A stretch of 64,000 bases of DNA from Cyclospora cayetanensis (taxonomy: Eukaryota > Apicomplexa > Conoidasida > Eucoccidiorida > Eimeriidae): assembly GCF_002999335.1 (NCBI RefSeq), contig NW_020312128.1:18112-82111 (forward strand). The letters run 5' to 3'. Shown in pieces: positions 60,316-64,000 of this stretch. A model generated the notes under the pieces. It worked only from the letters and a program-made list of their open reading frames with translations. It searched no databases and had not been told where the DNA came from. The position numbers and the translations under genes were made by a program. Positions within the stretch are counted from its first letter, which is position 1, and every line of letters begins with the position of its first letter.

Positions 60316-61668
60316 TTAGGGCTCCCAGTAATTCTGATAGTTCGGAGGCAGTTGCGGCACTCGTCGTTGATCTAGCTGCTGCTGCTGCTGCTGCTGCTGC
60401 CGTTCCAGAAGACGCTCCCAAAATGCACGTTGGTGCAGGTCCATGAATTGGGGAGGCTGCGGGAAGTATTGCTGTTGCAGGAAGTATTGCTGCTGCTGCG
60501 ATTTTGGCGCGTACTGCGTATGTTGTTGGGGCAGCTGCATCTCAAGCTGCTTGAGGTACGATCGGGGTTGATGCCGTTGGTGCTGGGGCAGCTGCTGCGT
60601 CTCGGCCTGTTGCTGCTCCGGCTGCTGGTGGTGCTGCGGCATTAAGCCACGGCTGTCTCCGAGTTGGGGGGAAGGTGTAGCACTTGAGTTTATACGTGCA
60701 GGAAGGAAAGAGCTCTGTCCCTGTAGGGGAGACTGGAGCAGCGCAGTACTCTGCTGAGGAAATTTGGTGAGCTGGAGCTCCGCCAGTGTGAGAGGCGGTG
60801 TGCTGTTGTAGGCGATAACTGGGTAATCCTCGAGGAGGGGTTGCAGCTCGTTTGCAGCCTCTTGAGCGCACGCATCCAGCTGTGCGAGGTCGCGTGCTGC
60901 AGCTGCCAGACGTCTCGAGTGTGTCGTCCGTTCTGCTGGGGGGAGCCTTTCGACGGTTTCCCAGGCGAGCTGCAGAGCCGCCATCAAATGGGGTCCTATT
61001 CTTCGCAGAAACACCTTCGCTTCTTCATGGTCCGACGAAGACATCAGAGAGCGGGCGAAAGAGCTGTAGTGTTTGTCCAAGTCTTCCTCGAACACTGCCA
61101 AAACGCTTCTCACGGCTGAAGTCAGGTTGTCGGGATCTGCGTTTGGGGGTCCTCCGTGCGGGCTGTTCATGGGGGCACTTTCGGGGACGGCACTGATCAG
61201 CTGGAGTTTGGTTTCTAGTCCTTCCATCCTCTTGAAAGCCGTCTGCGGTTGGCGGAAGGGTGTCTGGCGGGAGAGCGAAGAGAGCAGCGATCCGCAGCGA
61301 TCTCTGGACAGAACCTGCACAGCGCTCGGCCGCTGGTCGCTCCCCAGTCTGTCGATACACCCCAAGTACGACACCAGCCCGGGGCCGATCCCGCTGATGG
61401 CATTCTTGAAGCTCTCCGGATCAGTACTGGGGGGATGCACGAGGTACTTGAGCTCCCTCACCAGCTTGCTGCCGCGAATCCCATCCATGCTCCTCGCGAA
61501 AGCCCCCATCAAAAGCTTTGCTGCCGCCTCCGCCACACCTGGGAAAGAGTTTTTCGCGACGCTGCTCATGGCATGGCCCACTGCTCTCTCCACGGCCTGT
61601 GAATTGCCAACAGCCACTCGCGCCGCGTCGAAGGAGCAAACAAGTAGCAGCCAACAGAGGCTCCGCAT
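60316..61668 (-). CDS. Secreted protein with glutamine-rich C-terminus
   Basis: A single open frame of 450 codons from ATG 61668 to TAA. Residues 1 to about 20 form a signal peptide (MRSLCWLLLVCSFDAARVAV). Residues about 20-290 are helical and of unknown family, with few cysteines. Residues about 290-450 are rich in Gln, Pro, Leu and His. They include an uninterrupted Gln run encoded by CAG repeats (visible as ctg repeats around 60379-60402), many QQQ/QQL clusters, and a final NYWEP. No catalytic or binding motif was seen. The opposite strand carries open Leu-rich frames caused by the repeats. It is probably secreted or a dense-granule or microneme-type protein; function unknown. Similar Gln runs are common in coccidian proteins. 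Confidence 0.7.
   Translation of the reverse strand: MRSLCWLLLVCSFDAARVAVGNSQAVERAVGHAMSSVAKNSFPGVAEAAAKLLMGAFARSMDGIRGSKLVRELKYLVHPPSTDPESFKNAISGIGPGLVSYLGCIDRLGSDQRPSAVQVLSRDRCGSLLSSLSRQTPFRQPQTAFKRMEGLETKLQLISAVPESAPMNSPHGGPPNADPDNLTSAVRSVLAVFEEDLDKHYSSFARSLMSSSDHEEAKVFLRRIGPHLMAALQLAWETVERLPPAERTTHSRRLAAAARDLAQLDACAQEAANELQPLLEDYPVIAYNSTPPLTLAELQLTKFPQQSTALLQSPLQGQSSFLPARINSSATPSPQLGDSRGLMPQHHQQPEQQQAETQQLPQHQRHQPRSYLKQLEMQLPQQHTQYAPKSQQQQYFLQQQYFPQPPQFMDLHQRAFWERLLERQQQQQQQQLDQRRVPQLPPNYQNYWEP
60367..60520 (-). repeat. CAG/CTG trinucleotide-rich coding repeat
   Basis: CTG repeats on the plus strand (CAG on the coding minus strand), including about eight consecutive units near 60379-60402 and interrupted CTG/TTG units further along. 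They encode Gln-rich sequence in the secreted protein. Confidence 0.85.
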
Positions 61669-63225
61669 TGTGCCTGGGGCAGCTGCTGGCGCCCAACTGG
61701 TGCGTTTGCGAGGGAAGAAATAGTTCCCCTTGCGCCCTGCACTGGGGAGGAAAGGTCTCGAAAGGCAGTCAGTCGGTCGGAGCCTGACGGCGGAAGGCCT
61801 CTAAAGAGCTTATATGGTACCGTGGTGCGACATACAAGCCGCCCAAGGCAACTTGCACCTCAGCCTGGGAGAAAATCGTTCCTCAATCGCGGCGCAAGTG
61901 CGATCTGGCGGGACGGGATACGGCTCGGGGGTTGCCAAGGAGCATCCACGGAACTATTTCTCAAAGAAGACAACAGAGGTTGCTTCTAGGGGTTGCATAA
62001 ATTAAGAATGGAAAGAGAAGCAAGGAAAGCAATGGTGTCCTACGGGGGTCGAAAGGAGGCGAGAAAAGAAGGGAGCTCCCTTCGTCGCAGACTCGAGTGG
62101 GCATGAGCGATGAAGAGGGAAAGACGAGCTGCCCCTCCATCCGGCTTGGGAAGGCTCTGCTAACTTCTAGATGAGGAATCTTGCAAATCTACGTGTTACT
62201 CAAGACTACACAGAATAATGGGAGAGGGGAGAAAGGGAAGGAAGGCGCTAAAGTATGAAATAGATTGCCTCGAGGTCGCATCTGCTGCTCGGCCAGCATC
62301 GAGAGGCAGGAGGCTATCCTGGATACTGCACTTGTTTTTAATGCGTGAACACAGTACTTCCTGAGCAAAAGCGAAGTTATTTCTCACTGTCGATGGATAA
62401 CGCCGCTTTACACCCTCTTTCAGGGAGGTTGGCTGTATCCTCACTGGCACCCCCGTCAGCGGGAACGAGTGGGCAAGCTAGAGGCAAGCCACGCGCACAC
62501 AGTTGGCGCAGTCCTTGTTCTCTGCTATTAGCCGTGCCGCAGGCTTGTTGCGTGCACCCCGCTGTCTTATTGCATTCAGAAATACGGCTCTGTGAAATGC
62601 ACAGCAACGCGGAGGGCCATGGCTCTGCTGCACCTCGATTCTCGGGGAAAATCAGAGTTTAGACAGCTGGAGGGCAGTGTTCTTTCCAATTCACAGCATG
62701 TGCACCTAGCTACCTTGCTGCGGAAATTACGGCTGACCACGCCTCTCCTCTGACCGCCCCACATGGGCTACGTGGGAACCCCGAGAGTCGCGCCGAGACA
62801 CTGATGTGCCTTGTCGCCTTGTTGATCGGGGAAAATTTTCCTCCGAATAATTAGGGGGGAGCCAAGGGACTGGTGAGAAGGGTCACTAGAGCGACTCCTC
62901 CTCGAGAGGGACTTAGGGAGGCGAAGAAGAGGCTTTGTGTATGACGCTTGTGGATTCGAAGGAACCCGGTCGCATGCAGAAAGCCAGTCTCGCCGTTGCA
63001 CCTGCCCGCAGTCGCTCCAATGAAAGGGAGTAGCGGACTTGGCGTTTAAGACTGTCTGTCCGGTAGCGGCTCAGCCTCTTCGACGCACAAGGCACTTAGC
63101 CCTTGAATTCGCAAAAACGCTACTGCTATCAGCCCAACGTGCGTGGGCGCACTACGCGCGCTGAAACGGTCGGTGACGAGCGCTGTAGCGGTTAAATTTT
63201 TATCGCGTGTGACTTCTAAAGCTTC
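61669..63225. other. Intergenic region, no recognised gene
   Basis: 1.55 kb upstream of the minus-strand Gln-rich gene, presumably including its promoter. Frames on both strands are under about 105 codons and show no domain or signal peptide. Confidence 0.45.
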
Positions 63226-63843
63226 ATGAGGGGTTCGGTAGGCTTTCCAGAGGCAAGATATCCACGGTGCTTACTGTGCACTGGGTGCTGCTGCTCATGC
63301 TGCAGTAGAAAGCTGCGCAACACTGAGAGGCGAGAAGCTCCCGAAGGCGGCAGTCAGCACTCCATCGTAGAGCCACCAACCACTGGGGGTGCCGAGAAAC
63401 CAAAAGGATTCTTTGCAGCCTGGACTTTGGGGGGTTCTCTGAGAAGAAGACAAGATGCGCAAAAAAATATCCCATACACAGCGCTGCTGCTGCTGCTGGT
63501 AGGGTACGCAAGCCGCATGCGCTCGCGCGACAGAAGCACGCAAACAACACCTGGCCTTCTGGAGGCTGCAAAGGGCGCTGCAGTGCTGCGGCGAGGCACA
63601 GCTCGCCATCTGCTCGAACGCCTTCTATCTCTCACTTGCGTTCTCTCCTCGGCAATTGGCGCAGTCCGTGAGGCTTCGGAGATGGGGGGGGAGGAGGAGC
63701 TGTTGGTCCGTTTTGCTGCGGCGTGGCTGCATGCAGCACACATACACATACATACACACATACACATATACATACATACACCTGGACATACACATACATT
63801 CACACATACACCTACACCTACATACACACATACATACACCTAG
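63226..63843 (+). CDS. Hypothetical open frame running into the satellite
   Basis: An ATG-initiated frame of 205 codons. It has a cysteine cluster near the N-terminus (CLLCTGCCCSCC), a hydrophobic patch (YTALLLLLVGYAS) and an Arg/Leu/Ala-rich helical part. The last 40 codons are translated tandem repeat (HIHTHTHIY type), so the 3' end is not natural coding sequence. Either a donor before about 63730 splices it to an exon beyond the window, or the frame is fortuitous in GC-rich DNA. No family recognised. Confidence 0.25.
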   Translation: MRGSVGFPEARYPRCLLCTGCCCSCCSRKLRNTERREAPEGGSQHSIVEPPTTGGAEKPKGFFAAWTLGGSLRRRQDAQKNIPYTALLLLLVGYASRMRSRDRSTQTTPGLLEAAKGAAVLRRGTARHLLERLLSLTCVLSSAIGAVREASEMGGEEELLVRFAAAWLHAAHIHIHTHIHIYIHTPGHTHTFTHTPTPTYTHTYT

Positions 63844-64000
63844 ACATACACATACATACATACACATACATACACACATACATACACACATACACATATA
63901 CATACATACACCTGGACATACACATACATTCACACATACACCTACACCTACATACACACATACATACACCTAGACATACACATACATACATACACATACA
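63736..64000. repeat. CA/TA-rich tandem array with 130-bp higher-order period
   Basis: ACATACAC-type short repeats from about 63736 to the window end. The variant words cctggacata (63781 and 63911) and tagacataca (63841 and 63971) recur exactly 130 bp apart, showing a higher-order unit of about 130 bp, with at least two copies and the array open at the right edge. Confidence 0.92.

Noticed and set aside
61073..61723. 216-codon plus-strand frame opposite the Gln-rich gene
   Set aside because: Antisense to a protein with a clean signal peptide and ATG; no independent support.
63354..63969. Minus-strand frames reading MYVCVYVG-type repeats
   Set aside because: Translation of the CA/TA tandem array, not a protein.
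1..64000. tRNA, rRNA, CRISPR array, transposon or viral integration
   Set aside because: No cloverleaf with a GGTTCRANTCC arm in a convincing context, no repeat-spacer array, and no transposase, integrase or reverse-transcriptase motif was seen.

Overview
The window looks like a nuclear chromosome segment of a coccidian apicomplexan. Reasons: moderate GC, genes split by many short GT-AG introns, a very large protein built from GCC2/GCC3-type cysteine-rich repeats, and two flagellum/basal-body genes (IFT139 and SSNA1) as expected in a parasite with flagellated microgametes. Homopolymeric CAG runs are largely confined to one gene, so a Cyclospora-like genome seems more likely than a typical Eimeria. 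That placement is inference; no rRNA, tRNA or organellar marker is available to settle it. Many reading frames open at TTG or GTG are exons or noise, so gene models here were built from splice sites, reading phase and protein families.

Layout, left to right. 0.5-1.1 kb: a weak plus-strand exon pair. 1.3-3.1 kb: a minus-strand secreted thioredoxin-fold protein. 3.1-7.8 kb: no convincing gene. 7.8-9.8 kb: a minus-strand ankyrin-repeat gene of five or six small exons. 11.6-12.8 kb: a minus-strand serine-rich region. 13.3-21.8 kb: a minus-strand coiled-coil gene of about 26 exons and about 1,400 residues. 22.0-47.1 kb: a giant minus-strand gene for a secreted or surface modular protein. It has a signal peptide, Ig-like and Calx-beta-like domains, dozens of cysteine-rich repeats, an NHL-type beta-propeller, a discoidin-like domain, EGF-like modules and one transmembrane helix. 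48.5-57.2 kb: a plus-strand, divergently transcribed IFT139/TTC21B homologue. 58.2-60.0 kb: a plus-strand SSNA1/DIP13 homologue in four exons, one intron of which appears to be GC-AG. 60.3-61.7 kb: a minus-strand secreted glutamine-rich protein. 63.7 kb to the edge: a CA/TA-rich tandem array with a 130-bp higher-order period.

The most interesting point is the junction between the giant modular protein and the coiled-coil gene. The apparent stop after the transmembrane segment lies inside a perfect GTAAGT donor, and the next downstream exon has a good acceptor in the matching phase and no obvious start codon of its own. The two may be one 34-kb gene for a receptor with a modular cysteine-rich ectodomain and a long coiled-coil cytoplasmic tail. 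The ectodomain resembles the cysteine repeat modular proteins (CRMPs) of apicomplexans, which are linked to rhoptry secretion in Toxoplasma. That link is by family resemblance only.

IFT139 (retrograde intraflagellar transport) and SSNA1 (basal body and microtubule-associated) are adjacent on the same strand, making a small flagellar neighbourhood next to the giant gene. No mobile element, CRISPR, tRNA or rRNA was recognised.
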